This document shows, piece by piece, positions 35,821-44,727 of a stretch of DNA of 64,000 bases (position 1 is the stretch's first letter; each line of letters begins with the position of its first letter). Origin of the DNA: Vibrio sp. NTOU-M3 (lineage in GTDB: Bacteria > Pseudomonadota > Gammaproteobacteria > Enterobacterales > Vibrionaceae); the NCBI RefSeq assembly GCF_040869035.1, contig NZ_CP162101.1, positions 372,001 through 436,000 on the forward strand, in the 5' to 3' direction. Position numbers and translations under genes: made by a program. The notes under the pieces were generated by a model, which saw nothing but the letters and a program-made list of their open reading frames with translations, had not been told where the DNA came from and did no database searches.

Positions 35821-35838
35821 TCCAAGGAGAACAGAAGA

Positions 35839-36822
35839 ATGAAGACGCGTAAGACTCTTTTAAACGCAGCAGTCATTGTTGCTATGACCGTTGGCGCCAC
35901 TGCTTCTGCTTATGCTGCGACTACCTTAAAGCTAAGCCATAACCACCCACGCGACCATGCAGTCCATAAAGCGATGGACTTTATGGCGAAAGAAGTTCGT
36001 GAAATGACTGATGGTGAAGTACGTATCCGAATTTACCCAGACGCACAATTAGGCACACAGCGCGAGTCAATGGAGCTGATGCAAAATGGCGCATTAGATA
36101 TGGTGAAGAGCAACGCGGCAGAATTGGAAGCATTCTCTCCGGCATATTCGGCGTTCAACATGCCTTATCTATTCCGCGATAAAGGCCACTACTACAAAGT
36201 GACAGACGGCGAAGTCGGTCGTGAAATCCTCAACTCTTCTGCAGATAGCGGCTTTATTGGTGTGACTTACTATGACGCTGGTGCACGTAGTTTTTACACC
36301 AACAAACCCATCAATACACCAGCAGATCTCAAAGGCTTAAAAGTGCGTGTACAGCCGAGTCCTTCAGCCATTGCAATGGTTAAAGCACTAGGCGGAAACC
36401 CAACGCCACTCGCATATGGCGAGCTATACACTGCATTACAACAAGGCGTGGTGGATGCTGCGGAAAACAACATCCCATCATTTAGCTTGAGCCGTCACAG
36501 CGAAGTCGCAAAATACTTCAGCTTGGATGAGCACACCATGGTGCCAGACGTATTGGTTATCTCTACTAAGACGTATGACAAGCTAACACCAGAGCAGCAA
36601 AAAGCACTGATGAAAGCCGCAGCAGACTCTTCGGAATACATGAAGAAGCTATGGGCTGAATCGGAAGCGAAAGAGCGAGCAAAAGCAGAGAAAATGGGGG
36701 TAACGTTTATTGAACCAAATAAAGCGGCTTTCGTTGAAGCAGTTCAACCAATGTATGCCGATATAGAGAAAACAAAACCTGAATTAAATGAACTCATTAA
36801 AGAAATCAAAGCAGTTCAATAA
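35839..36822 (+). CDS. TRAP transporter periplasmic binding protein (DctP)
   Basis: Solute-binding protein of 327 aa from ATG 35839, which has AAGGAG in front and begins a classic signal peptide (MKTRKTLLNAA ... SAYA-ATTLK). A 36-residue upstream extension is rejected. DctP landmarks are IRIYPDAQLGTQRESMELMQ, the KGLKVRVQPSPSAIAM segment with the carboxylate-binding Arg, and QQGVVDAAENNIPSF. It probably binds a hexuronate and delivers it to DctQM encoded across the promoter. Confidence 0.92.
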   Translation: MKTRKTLLNAAVIVAMTVGATASAYAATTLKLSHNHPRDHAVHKAMDFMAKEVREMTDGEVRIRIYPDAQLGTQRESMELMQNGALDMVKSNAAELEAFSPAYSAFNMPYLFRDKGHYYKVTDGEVGREILNSSADSGFIGVTYYDAGARSFYTNKPINTPADLKGLKVRVQPSPSAIAMVKALGGNPTPLAYGELYTALQQGVVDAAENNIPSFSLSRHSEVAKYFSLDEHTMVPDVLVISTKTYDKLTPEQQKALMKAAADSSEYMKKLWAESEAKERAKAEKMGVTFIEPNKAAFVEAVQPMYADIEKTKPELNELIKEIKAVQ

Positions 36823-36888
36823 TTCATAGGATGCATAGTAATAAACCATCGAAAACAAGGTGTTACCACGAAGTGGAACATAGAGGTT

Positions 36889-36906
36889 GACCAATTTTTA
36901 TTGGTC
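36889..36906. promoter_or_regulatory. Operator candidate upstream of the uronate regulator
   Basis: GACCAAT-TTTT-ATTGGTC, perfect 7-bp arms built from the same half site as the sites at 35671-35820. It overlaps GGTTGACCAA at 36885-36894 and lies 23 bp before the regulator ATG. It suggests autoregulation. Confidence 0.5.
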
Positions 36907-36929
36907 GTTATGATGGCGTGAGAAGTTAG

Positions 36930-37721
36930 ATGGAATATAGTGACAATATCAGCATGATGCCTTTTGAACCGAAAAGACCGTATCAAGAGATCGGTTTAGT
37001 CCTTAGACAAGAGCTAATCAGCGGCCAATATCAGGTTGGTGACAGGCTCCCACCTGAGCGCGATATCTCAGAGCGTCTTGACGTGAGCCGCACAGTGGTG
37101 CGTGAGGCAATCATCATGCTGGAGCTGGAAAACCTTGTCGAAGTAAAAAAAGGATCTGGCGTATACGTGATCAATATTCCATCTCAACCGAACTCCCGTG
37201 AGAACGTGATCAGTGATGATGCTGGTCCATTCGAAATGCTCCAAGCGCGTCAGCTTCTTGAAAGCAACATTGCTGAGTTTGCAGCGATGCAAGTGACTCC
37301 AAGCGACATCGTAAAAATGCGAGCCGCCCTTGAGCTAGAACGTGATGAACTGGCTCATGGCACCGCAGATTACAACGGTGATGAGAGGTTTCATCTGTGC
37401 ATTGCAGAGGCAACCCAAAACTCCGTGTTGGTGGACATGCTGAAGCAATCTTGGGCACGACGCGAGAGCAGCCCGATGTGGAAAAAGCTTCACTCCCACA
37501 TCTCGGGTCAAGACTACCGTAAAGAGTGGTTAGACGATCACGCCAAAATCCTCGCCGCATTGCAGCGTAAAGATCCAATCGCTGCAAAAAATGCCATGTG
37601 GCAACACCTTGAAAACGTCAAACAACGCCTATTGGCATTGTCAGACATCGATGACCCAGATTTTGATGGCTATCTGTTTAGTTCCAACCCCGTGGTACTT
37701 CAGGGCGTAGAACACAGCTAG
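36930..37721 (+). CDS. GntR-family regulator, FadR subfamily (UxuR/ExuR-like)
   Basis: Protein of 263 aa. The N-terminal winged helix (GDRLPPERDISERLDVSRTVVREAI) and the all-helical FCD effector domain (LLESNIAEFAAMQV; DERFHLCIAEATQNSVL; DDHAKILAALQRKDP) resemble E. coli UxuR/ExuR. FCD domains bind carboxylates through metal-liganding Asp/His residues such as those visible here. It lies between dctP and uxuA. The repeated TTGGTCAACCAA-like sites in the locus are its probable targets. Likely a repressor released by a uronate intermediate such as fructuronate. Confidence 0.88.
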   Translation: MEYSDNISMMPFEPKRPYQEIGLVLRQELISGQYQVGDRLPPERDISERLDVSRTVVREAIIMLELENLVEVKKGSGVYVINIPSQPNSRENVISDDAGPFEMLQARQLLESNIAEFAAMQVTPSDIVKMRAALELERDELAHGTADYNGDERFHLCIAEATQNSVLVDMLKQSWARRESSPMWKKLHSHISGQDYRKEWLDDHAKILAALQRKDPIAAKNAMWQHLENVKQRLLALSDIDDPDFDGYLFSSNPVVLQGVEHS

Positions 37722-37855
37722 CCTCATAGCCGACTTCGGTCGGTGCTATTTAGTCAGCGCAACTACACTGCAGTAATTGCATATTAAAACAACTGGTGCG
37801 TACTTAGCTTGAGAAAGCTGAGCAGGTTGAGTGCGCCTCAATTAAGGTGAGTGTC

Positions 37856-39037
37856 ATGGAACAAACTTGGCGTTGGTACGGCCCAAATGATCCTGTGTCG
37901 CTAGACGATATTCGTCAAGCTGGCGCAACTGGTATCGTGAATGCCTTACACCATATTCCTAATGGTGAGGTGTGGTCAAAAGAAGAGATTTTAAAACGAA
38001 AAGCGATCATTGAAGAGAAAGGCTTAACGTGGTCAGTGGTTGAAAGTGTCCCCGTTCACGAGGAAATCAAAACTCAGACTGGCCACTTCCAGCAATGGAT
38101 TGATAACTACAAACAAACACTGCGTAACCTTGCCGAATGCGGCATTGATACGGTCTGCTATAACTTTATGCCAGTTTTAGACTGGACACGTACCGATCTT
38201 GAATTTGAACTGCCAGACGGTTCGAAAGCATTGCGATTTGACCAAATTGCCTTCGCTGCCTTTGAGTTACACATCCTTAAACGCCCGGGCGCAACAGCGG
38301 ATTACACCGAAGCAGAACAAACACAGGCATTAGCATACTTCAACAACATGTCTGAAGCGCAAATCCAACAACTCACCAGCAATATTATTGCGGGGTTACC
38401 GGGCGCAGAAGAAGGTTACACATTAGCAGAGTTCCAAGCCCAGCTAGACCGTTATGCAGCGATCAGCAAAGACAAGCTACGTGAGCATATGGCTTATTTC
38501 CTCGCGGAACTGATGCCAGTGTGCGAAGCGCATGGTCTGAAGCTAGCGGTACACCCAGACGATCCTCCTCGCCCCATACTTGGCTTGCCACGCATTGTTT
38601 CAACCATCGAAGACATTGATTGGTTGACTGAAAAAGTGCCAAGCAAAATGAACGGTTTGACCATGTGTACTGGCTCCTACGGCGTCCGCGGTGATAATGA
38701 TCTCGTAAAGATGATCAAAAAGCATGGCGAACGGATTTATTTCACCCACTTGCGTTCAACCAAACGTGAAGAAAGCAACCCGATGACGTTCCATGAAGCC
38801 GCACATCTTGATGGCGATGTGGACATGTACAACGTGGTGATGGCAATTTTGGATGAAGAACAACGCCGCGCAGAAGTGGGCGATCACCGTTTAATTCCTA
38901 TGCGTCCTGACCATGGTCACCAAATGCTGGATGATTTGAAGAAGAAGACCAACCCAGGCTACTCAGCCATCGGTCGCTTGAAAGGTTTAGCAGAGGTTCG
39001 CGGCCTTGAAATGGCATTGAAACGCGCCTTTTACTAA
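37856..39037 (+). CDS. uxuA: Mannonate dehydratase
   Basis: Enzyme of 393 aa removing water from D-mannonate to give 2-keto-3-deoxygluconate, the substrate of KdgK. The protein tracks E. coli UxuA along its length: [16 protein letters not shown] at the start, [15 protein letters not shown], the metal-site region [27 protein letters not shown], and the end [10 protein letters not shown] / [10 protein letters not shown] use ATG 37856, which matches the UxuA N-terminus, rather than GTG 37847. A short hairpin (CCGAC-TTCG-GTCGG, 37730-37743) lies in the gap after the regulator gene. Confidence 0.95.
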   Translation: MEQTWRWYGPNDPVSLDDIRQAGATGIVNALHHIPNGEVWSKEEILKRKAIIEEKGLTWSVVESVPVHEEIKTQTGHFQQWIDNYKQTLRNLAECGIDTVCYNFMPVLDWTRTDLEFELPDGSKALRFDQIAFAAFELHILKRPGATADYTEAEQTQALAYFNNMSEAQIQQLTSNIIAGLPGAEEGYTLAEFQAQLDRYAAISKDKLREHMAYFLAELMPVCEAHGLKLAVHPDDPPRPILGLPRIVSTIEDIDWLTEKVPSKMNGLTMCTGSYGVRGDNDLVKMIKKHGERIYFTHLRSTKREESNPMTFHEAAHLDGDVDMYNVVMAILDEEQRRAEVGDHRLIPMRPDHGHQMLDDLKKKTNPGYSAIGRLKGLAEVRGLEMALKRAFY

Positions 39038-39040
39038 AAA

Positions 39041-39072
39041 ATAAGCTAGGGCATAGCAATGCCCTAGCTTAT
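39041..39072. terminator. Terminator between uxuA and the scs genes
   Basis: ATAAGCTAGGGCAT-AGCA-ATGCCCTAGCTTAT, perfect 14-bp stem between convergent genes. The T-run is on the minus strand (TTTTTT after the stem), so it best serves the scs operon. Confidence 0.85.
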
Positions 39073-39128
39073 CAGTTGTCAACACAATTCGTTTCTCTGC
39101 TCACTGCAGAGTGAATTGAGCAGTACGA

Positions 39129-39839
39129 TTAGCTTTGTTCCAGTTTACTTTTCACTACTTCAATCAATTGCTCGTATGGAACATAACCTGGCAGTACTTG
39201 ATCTCCGATGATCATTGCTGGCGTTCCACGCATACCAAACGCACTAAAGAGTCCGTAGTTTCGCTTAACCACAGATTCACTCTCATCTTCAACTTTCAAG
39301 TATTGCTCGGTGCCTGTTGCTTTCGCGATTTTCTTCAATGACGCGCTGTTATGTGCGCCCGGTTTTTTCAGCAATAACTCAGATACTTTTGCGTAAGCCG
39401 CTTTATCATGCTTCCAAACATTAAGTGCATAACTTGCTGAACTGATGTCGCTCCCCTGTTCTTTCAGTGGTACCAATAAGTTCACCACTTTCACACCCTT
39501 CACGTCTTTTACAATACGCTCTAACACTGGGTCGAGTTTTTTGCAGTAAGGGCAACTGAAGTCCGTCATATTCACGATGGTAAGTTTTGGATTGGCATCA
39601 CCCAAGGTTGGATGAGATGCATCGTTGATGTACGACTGGCTGCTTTTAAGCAACATTTCAAATTGTTGAGTCTGTTTGATGTACATCGCCAAGCTTTCAT
39701 ATAACCCATCAATTACGTCTGGGTTTTCTTTTAACATGGTGACGATCTGCTCAATTTTCTGGTCTGTATCATTTTGTGCAAATGCACCTGTACTAAACAA
39801 CGCCGTCACAGACAGCAATAAGATAAAAATACGTTTCAT
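39129..39839 (-). CDS. scsC: ScsC-like periplasmic thiol:disulfide protein
   Basis: DsbA/DsbG-fold protein of 236 aa. A signal peptide (MKRIFILLLSVTALFSTGAFA) is followed by a helical N-terminal stretch (residues about 22-75) that could mediate oligomerisation. The thioredoxin domain has the active site FSCPYCKK and the cis-Pro loop RGTPAMIIG. ATG 39839 has GGAAC in front; an upstream in-frame ATG (39851) is less likely. With ScsB and ScsD upstream, this is the suppressor-of-copper-sensitivity set, where ScsB keeps ScsC reduced for disulfide isomerisation or protection of thiols from copper. Confidence 0.82.
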   Translation of the reverse strand: MKRIFILLLSVTALFSTGAFAQNDTDQKIEQIVTMLKENPDVIDGLYESLAMYIKQTQQFEMLLKSSQSYINDASHPTLGDANPKLTIVNMTDFSCPYCKKLDPVLERIVKDVKGVKVVNLLVPLKEQGSDISSASYALNVWKHDKAAYAKVSELLLKKPGAHNSASLKKIAKATGTEQYLKVEDESESVVKRNYGLFSAFGMRGTPAMIIGDQVLPGYVPYEQLIEVVKSKLEQS

Positions 39840-39851
39840 AATAAGTTCCAA

Positions 39852-40352
39852 TTAACTTAACCAAAGGCGAGCAAGCAGTCCGATAGGAGTCGTCACTCCG
39901 GTCGTTACTGATTCTATCTCGCCATTTTTGACGATAAAAATGGTTGGAGTAACACCAATCTGCCAATTTCTCGCATATTCACCATCGCGATCATTAATAT
40001 TGGCAAACTGATACTCTTTCGCTGTTAAATACCGATTCACATGCTGGTCTTCACCCGATGAAAGGGAAACACCAATCACCGAATAATGCTGACTTAACCA
40101 GTTCACGGTTGGGCTCACGAATCTGCATGCCCCACACCACGTCGCCCAAAAATACACAATAACCGGACGTTCATGACTCATTGATAATAAGTCTGCTGAC
40201 AACTCATATTGAGTATGACCAGCAAGAGGTGGCGCGGTTTGGGAAGGTAAATCTTGTCCTCGATACCAATCCACTGCCACAGAAATCACTAAAGCAAACA
40301 GCCCCCACACCGCGATTTCCTTTAGCCAGCGCGTCGCTGTTTTTCGTTTCAT
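39852..40352 (-). CDS. scsD: ScsD-like membrane-anchored thioredoxin
   Basis: Protein of 166 aa with one N-terminal membrane anchor (about residues 12-26) and a periplasmic TlpA-like thioredoxin domain. The active site is FWATWCGACRFVSP (CGAC) and the cis-Pro region is GVTPTIFIVKNGEI. It lies between scsB (5-bp gap) and scsC (12-bp gap to the preferred start). It matches the ScsD component, proposed to draw electrons from ScsB. Confidence 0.82.
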   Translation of the reverse strand: MKRKTATRWLKEIAVWGLFALVISVAVDWYRGQDLPSQTAPPLAGHTQYELSADLLSMSHERPVIVYFWATWCGACRFVSPTVNWLSQHYSVIGVSLSSGEDQHVNRYLTAKEYQFANINDRDGEYARNWQIGVTPTIFIVKNGEIESVTTGVTTPIGLLARLWLS

Positions 40353-40357
40353 CTAAG

Positions 40358-42460
40358 CTATCCTCCTGCTCGGCTTAGCGCATCCATAACCGATTCCTCA
40401 CTCAAAATGACAGGCAATGGAATCCCTTGTGGCGCATTCGGTCCATAGACAATATTAAAGGGCACACCATAACGACCGTGAGATTGAAGAAAATCTGTCA
40501 CTTTACCTTCTGGGTGTGTCCAATCTGCTTCAATCGGCACGACATTTTGGTGATTCAATGCGTCGTACACGGGGTTTTGCAGTAACACGCCAATCTTGTT
40601 GGCTTTACAGGTAACACACCAATCCGCTGTTACATTGACAAACACAGTCTTACCTTGTTCCACAGACTTTGTAATTATTTCGTTAGACAGTGGCTGCCAT
40701 GCTGGTTCTTGCGGGAGTGGTGTCACCCAATGTTGAGCAGTAAAGCTCCCCAAAAGTAAACCACCCACCGTCAGCAATAACGCGCTGCCACCCGCCACCG
40801 CCATGACTTTGTTGCCATACACTCGTTGAGATCTAAGCAGCATCCAGATGAACAAGCTTGCTGCAATGACAACAACCCAGAAGACTGGTAGGTGGTTCGC
40901 AAGTAACGACAACAACCAGAGACTTGTGAGTAGCATCATGCCACCAAACAACCACTTCACTTTGTTCATCCAGTTTCCCGGCTTAGGCAGTAGGCTTGCA
41001 ATCGATGGCATTGCAGCAACCAATAACCAAGGCATTGACATCCCCAACGCTAACGCTGTAAAAATCACAAAAATTGTGACTGAATCAGCGCCCAAAGCGA
41101 ATGCAACCGCCGTACCTAAAAAGGGCGCCGAACATGGTGTTGCCAACAGTGTTGCAAACATTCCCTGAGTAAAGTGACCAAGGTAAGAGCTGTCCCCTTT
41201 CGCTGCCATCCAAGTATTGGCATTTGATGAAAGGCGGATCTCAAACAGTCCGAGCATATTGGCACCAAATAGCGCAGTGATCGCGACCATAACGCCAATA
41301 AACCAAGGGCTTTGGAATTGAATGCCCCACCCGACCATCCCGCCAGAGAATTTTAACAAAACTAAGAACAGCGCAAGTAACCAAAATGAGGTCACAATAC
41401 CTGCTGACGAAGCAAGGAATTGCCATCGAATCTGCTTGCGAGCTAAGCCCTGCGCAGAAATAACGCCACTCAACTTCATGCCAAGTACAGGCAGGACACA
41501 GGGCATCACATTGAGGATCAATCCGCCAAGCAGTGCAATGAGAAACATCGAAGCCAAAGAATCTTCACCCGACAGCCTTGGTACAATCACCCCACTGCTC
41601 ACTGAAATTTTTTGTTCTGCCAGGAAATTATCATCTTTGATGGTCATATTGAGCTGCTCGTTATCAAGCTCAGGATCTCCCAACCAACTGTCCACGGTGA
41701 GTGTGGCTATCAGTTTTTGACCATCTAACTGTATTTCTGGCTTAGAAAAGTGATAATCCAATAGTTTTTCACTGTCCCCATCCACCAATATTTCCGGATT
41801 CGTCCATCCTGTAGCGCGCTCAGCCACGAGTTGAATTTGCTTTGTCGATGGCTCCCACACTGCCGCTGAGGTCTTGATATTTGGCGATGCTTGAGGAACA
41901 TGGCTCATCGCTTGCGCATGTAAATGCACTTCCTTGCCAGAAAGCATCAGCTGGTTTGGCGTAAACTCAAGCTTGATAGGATAATCTGTCAGTACACAGA
42001 CCGTTGTACAGGTCGATAAAGTCAGCGTCGCATCCAATACCACAGGCTGTGAAAAATCTTCCACCTGCAACGTCATTGGGAATACGGTATCCCCTTTATA
42101 GCCAACAGTTTCAATTCCTAGTAGTTCAAAGCGTTGTGGAAATGGCCAGTGCCATTTCGCGGCTGTAAAATTGCGTGAATTTTTCCAGTCTATTGAGGGT
42201 GCGATCCCTCCTTCGCCTGGCGAACGCCAATAGGTTTTCCAGTCACCCGTCAACTCGACTTCCAAAAAGCCTTCAACGGTTTTTTTACTGCTATCGACCT
42301 GTCCAGCAAGAACAAAACGCGTCTTCACCGGCGGGTGCTCAGGTTGGTTCAACCACCCAGTTGAAACCACATCGGCCATACTCACGAATGAATAGAATAT
42401 GAGGACGAGAGCAAGAACAATGCGCGTCATACCACGCAGAGATTTAAATAAATGAGTCAT
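40358..42460 (-). CDS. scsB: ScsB-like thiol:disulfide interchange membrane protein (DsbD family)
   Basis: Protein of 700 aa from ATG 42460 (GGAG 7 nt in front), chosen over an ATG at 42481. Order of parts: signal peptide ending SMA, a large periplasmic beta-rich domain to about residue 300 with the TLSTCTTVCVL cysteine motif, a DsbD/CcdA-type membrane domain with MPCVLPVLGMKLSG and CSAPFLGTA cysteines, and a C-terminal thioredoxin domain with ADWCVTCKANK. It moves electrons from cytoplasmic thioredoxin to ScsC and ScsD. Larger than DsbD, as expected for ScsB. Confidence 0.88.
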   Translation of the reverse strand: MTHLFKSLRGMTRIVLALVLIFYSFVSMADVVSTGWLNQPEHPPVKTRFVLAGQVDSSKKTVEGFLEVELTGDWKTYWRSPGEGGIAPSIDWKNSRNFTAAKWHWPFPQRFELLGIETVGYKGDTVFPMTLQVEDFSQPVVLDATLTLSTCTTVCVLTDYPIKLEFTPNQLMLSGKEVHLHAQAMSHVPQASPNIKTSAAVWEPSTKQIQLVAERATGWTNPEILVDGDSEKLLDYHFSKPEIQLDGQKLIATLTVDSWLGDPELDNEQLNMTIKDDNFLAEQKISVSSGVIVPRLSGEDSLASMFLIALLGGLILNVMPCVLPVLGMKLSGVISAQGLARKQIRWQFLASSAGIVTSFWLLALFLVLLKFSGGMVGWGIQFQSPWFIGVMVAITALFGANMLGLFEIRLSSNANTWMAAKGDSSYLGHFTQGMFATLLATPCSAPFLGTAVAFALGADSVTIFVIFTALALGMSMPWLLVAAMPSIASLLPKPGNWMNKVKWLFGGMMLLTSLWLLSLLANHLPVFWVVVIAASLFIWMLLRSQRVYGNKVMAVAGGSALLLTVGGLLLGSFTAQHWVTPLPQEPAWQPLSNEIITKSVEQGKTVFVNVTADWCVTCKANKIGVLLQNPVYDALNHQNVVPIEADWTHPEGKVTDFLQSHGRYGVPFNIVYGPNAPQGIPLPVILSEESVMDALSRAGG

Positions 42461-42521
42461 ATGTACTCCAAAAAATAACAAATAGGGCTAATCACTGCTC
42501 TTTCGAACAGTGGCTTTGTTG

Positions 42522-42899
42522 TTATTCTCTAAAGACACAGAAAGTGAGATGAAGCCGGCCTTTGTAGGGAATTGGCTCTGTAAAACGTTGAAAAGAGACA
42601 TAGTACGTGAGTAACCATGCGATAAGTACAAACGCAAATATAAAGCCAGTGACAACAACATCATCAAGGTGATGCTGCTGTACCTGAATCAGGTGCTCCG
42701 AAAGATCGCACTTTTTACTCACGCCATCTTGGTCACTATTTACTTTCTGGACGGAATCCTGAGCAACGTTCTGAATAGCTTGGTATTTAAGCTCACAGGC
42801 ACTAACCGCACCGACATTTTGCCCCAGACACAACAACACAACCCAACAAACTAATGCAAGGCTCAATCGTGCTGATTTTTCTCTGTCGACAAATTTCAT
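42522..42899 (-). CDS. scsA: Small membrane protein at the head of the scs operon (ScsA-like)
   Basis: Protein of 125 aa with an N-terminal hydrophobic segment (about residues 12-31), a periplasmic stretch with two cysteines (SACELKYQ and KKCDLSEHLIQ), and a C-terminal membrane helix at about 80-101. Size, position directly before scsB and the CDLSEHL segment suggest the poorly characterised ScsA. The sequence is not conserved enough for me to be sure. It is the first gene of the minus-strand operon. Confidence 0.55.
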   Translation of the reverse strand: MKFVDREKSARLSLALVCWVVLLCLGQNVGAVSACELKYQAIQNVAQDSVQKVNSDQDGVSKKCDLSEHLIQVQQHHLDDVVVTGFIFAFVLIAWLLTYYVSFQRFTEPIPYKGRLHLTFCVFRE

Positions 42900-43286
42900 A
42901 AGAGGTTAATGTGTCACTTTCAATAATGGACGCGCAGACGATAATACAATTGCCCATAAACAAAAGTAAAATCGATGCAAAGTTTCATGAAAATAAGCCC
43001 AGATTAGGCACCTTTTACGATAGAAAATCAACCAAACAACACCCTTTGAGCGGCGTGTTCTCAATTCAATTGCTTGATGATCTTGCCAGTTATTCCAAAA
43101 ACGCATAGGTACTAGTCGTTTTTGATCAGTTTTAGTCGTTTTTATTTACCTCTAATATCCATTCCAAGCTACAACAGCTCAGCACAAGGTTCGCGAATAC
43201 TTTTCTGGCAAACCAAGGTCTTAATCAACTACAACTTAATTCCCATCAACATAAGTAGTTCGGGTTGTACTCTTGAGGATTCAATA
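42900..43286. other. Divergent region between scsA and the peroxiredoxin-like gene
   Basis: 387 bp without a convincing gene; short frames on both strands at 42906-43108 overlap each other and lack ribosome sites. Two direct repeats TAGTCGTTTTT (43113-43123 and 43133-43143) lie 20 bp apart, on about the same helix face, and could bind an activator of either flanking gene. Confidence 0.45.
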
Positions 43287-43820
43287 ATGACAACAAACAA
43301 ATTTGAGGCCGGTGGCCTTTTCCCATCAATCACTCTTCCCACCTTTAATGGTGGCAGCATTGAGCTTGGCTCACCATCGCAACCAGCAGATTGGCGCCTA
43401 GTGGTTGTCTACCGTGGCAAGCATTGCCCACTTTGCACTCGTTATTTGAATGAACTACAGGAATTGAAAGAACGGTTTCTCAAACTCGGTATTGATATCG
43501 TTGCGGTATCAGCCGATAGCCAAGCCCAAGTTGCTGCGCACATGGAGAAGTTGTCTGTCAATTTCCCGATTGCGTATGGGCTTAGTATTGAGCAAATGAA
43601 GACGCTAGGGCTTTATATTTCATCCCCACGTTCTGAACAAGAGACTGACCATCCTTTCTCTGAACCGGGGATCTTTGTGGTGAACGACAAGGGCCAAGTG
43701 CAAGTTATCGATATTTCAAATGGCCCATTTGTGAGGCCGGACTTAACCACACTATTGGCTGGATTGGAATTTATCCGTAATCCAGAAAACAATTACCCAA
43801 TTCGGGGCACCTACCTATAA
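43287..43820 (+). CDS. Peroxiredoxin-like protein (AhpC/TSA family)
   Basis: Thioredoxin-fold protein of 177 aa from ATG 43287, preceded by TTGAGGATT; a 55-residue upstream extension is rejected. The active region is VVYRGKHCPLCTRYLNELQEL, a CPLC motif at the position of the peroxidatic cysteine, followed by GIDIVAVSADSQAQVAAHM and EPGIFVVNDKGQVQVIDISN. It is likely a thiol-dependent peroxidase or oxidoreductase. It lies beside the scs redox genes in divergent orientation, which fits a shared stress response. Confidence 0.8.
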   Translation: MTTNKFEAGGLFPSITLPTFNGGSIELGSPSQPADWRLVVVYRGKHCPLCTRYLNELQELKERFLKLGIDIVAVSADSQAQVAAHMEKLSVNFPIAYGLSIEQMKTLGLYISSPRSEQETDHPFSEPGIFVVNDKGQVQVIDISNGPFVRPDLTTLLAGLEFIRNPENNYPIRGTYL

Positions 43821-43841
43821 GTTTTCCACTCTACAGCTATG

Positions 43842-43871
43842 CGCAAGTAACCAAAAAAGGGGTTACTTGCG
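43842..43871. terminator. Terminator between convergent peroxiredoxin and GNAT genes
   Basis: CGCAAGTAACC-AAAAAAGG-GGTTACTTGCG, perfect 11-bp stem. There is no T-run on either strand. Confidence 0.7.
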
Positions 43872-43875
43872 ATCA

Positions 43876-44292
43876 TCACAACGCCTTTTGTAAGAAGATT
43901 TTATCGATGCCTTTCGTAGGAAATCCGGTATAACGCCCCACTTCTTCAAAGCCCAGTTTAAGGTAAAAGTCACGCGCCTGAAATGTGTAGGTATCAAGGT
44001 ACAAATGCGTTACCCCTTTAGCCTTCGCCTCTTGTTCTAAGTGCTGCATGATCTGACGACCCAAGCCAGATTGACGCGCAGACTCATCAATCCAGAAAAA
44101 TTCGACAAATAATGTATTGGTGAAGACTTCCCCAGTTAGGCCTCCGATGGTGTCACCATTGTCATCCGTTGCTATACACGCAATACTTTCAATATCTTCA
44201 TCAGGGAAATGACGCATGTTAAACGCTTTAAGACCATTGTAGATCGTATCTTTGATGTCTTTAGGTGGGTTGACCAAAAAATGAATAGCCAT
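43876..44292 (-). CDS. GNAT-family N-acetyltransferase
   Basis: Protein of 138 aa with the GNAT acetyl-CoA site in ESARQSGLGRQIMQHLEQEAKAKGV (R/Q-x-x-G-x-G/A form), preceded by the strand EVFTNTLFVEFFWI and followed by TYTFQARDFYLKLGFEEVGRYTGFP. Substrate unknown. An AAGGAATTGAT ribosome site precedes the ATG. It is a single gene between a terminator and a mobile-element insertion. Confidence 0.85.
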   Translation of the reverse strand: MAIHFLVNPPKDIKDTIYNGLKAFNMRHFPDEDIESIACIATDDNGDTIGGLTGEVFTNTLFVEFFWIDESARQSGLGRQIMQHLEQEAKAKGVTHLYLDTYTFQARDFYLKLGFEEVGRYTGFPTKGIDKIFLQKAL

Positions 44293-44429
44293 ATCAATTC
44301 CTTATGCACGGGGTGAAAGTCAGTTCCTGTTGAGGGTATAAACAATATCGACCAAGCTCAATATCTTAAAGACAGGAAAAGTGAGCTAGAGCCAATATGT
44401 GGGTCTGTGCAGCGAAAATAGCACACAAA

Positions 44430-44453
44430 AAAGGCCAAACAATGTTGGCCTTT
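44430..44453 (-). terminator. Terminator of the minus-strand LysE gene, displaced by an insertion
   Basis: AAAGGCCAA-ACAATG-TTGGCCTTT, with TTTTTTG after the stem on the minus strand. The gene it should serve ends at 44728, and the 268-bp element now lies between the two. Confidence 0.75.
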
Positions 44454-44456
44454 AGC

Positions 44457-44724
44457 TAAGGTCTGTCGATCTTTCGCGGTTAAATTTTGTTCGAATTATA
44501 TGCCTTTTAATCGCGACGCAAGGTGTGACGCTTAGTCATTCTAAGCAAATACCTTGCAACAAAGAGTAAAAGGCATAAAAACGAACCCTTTGGGCAGCAT
44601 TTGTGGCTTATTTTTACTGCGTTATCACTCATTGATGTAGAGCAATTACACCGAATAAGCTCTGCCTTGTATAAAGAACCCACAAATTGCTGCAAAAATC
44701 ATCTCGAAAGATCAACAGACCCTA
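44457..44724. mobile_element. 268-bp MITE-like element with 20-bp terminal inverted repeats
   Basis: Left end TAAGGTCTGTCGATCTTTCG and right end CGAAAGATCAACAGACCCTA are inverted repeats with two mismatches. The inner 19 bp after the left end (CGGTTAAATTTTGTTCGAA) recurs exactly in the 55-bp element at 51065-51119. TA flanks both ends. A 62-codon frame inside has no transposase features. It looks like a non-autonomous derivative of an insertion sequence whose family I cannot name. Confidence 0.75.
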
Positions 44725-44727
44725 TGG

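Larger units (their letters stand above)
35513..35838. other. Divergent uronate control region
   Basis: 326 bp between dctQ (minus) and dctP (plus). It contains three copies of a TTGG-N4-CCAA/TCAA motif (35671-35682, 35705-35716, 35809-35820) and further half sites near 35731-35744. These are candidate operators for the GntR regulator encoded at 36930. The upstream frame extension of dctP to 35731 has no ribosome site and overlaps these sites. Confidence 0.6.

Noticed and set aside
35731..35838. N-terminal extension of the TRAP binding protein
   Set aside because: Would hide the signal peptide, and the AAGGAG site lies directly before ATG 35839.
42906..43108. Two short frames on opposite strands between scsA and the peroxiredoxin-like gene
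   Set aside because: They overlap each other almost completely, lack ribosome sites and show no protein-like composition.
44507..44695. 62-codon minus-strand frame inside the 268-bp element
   Set aside because: No ribosome site and no transposase features, and the frame is confined between the inverted repeats; treated as chance.
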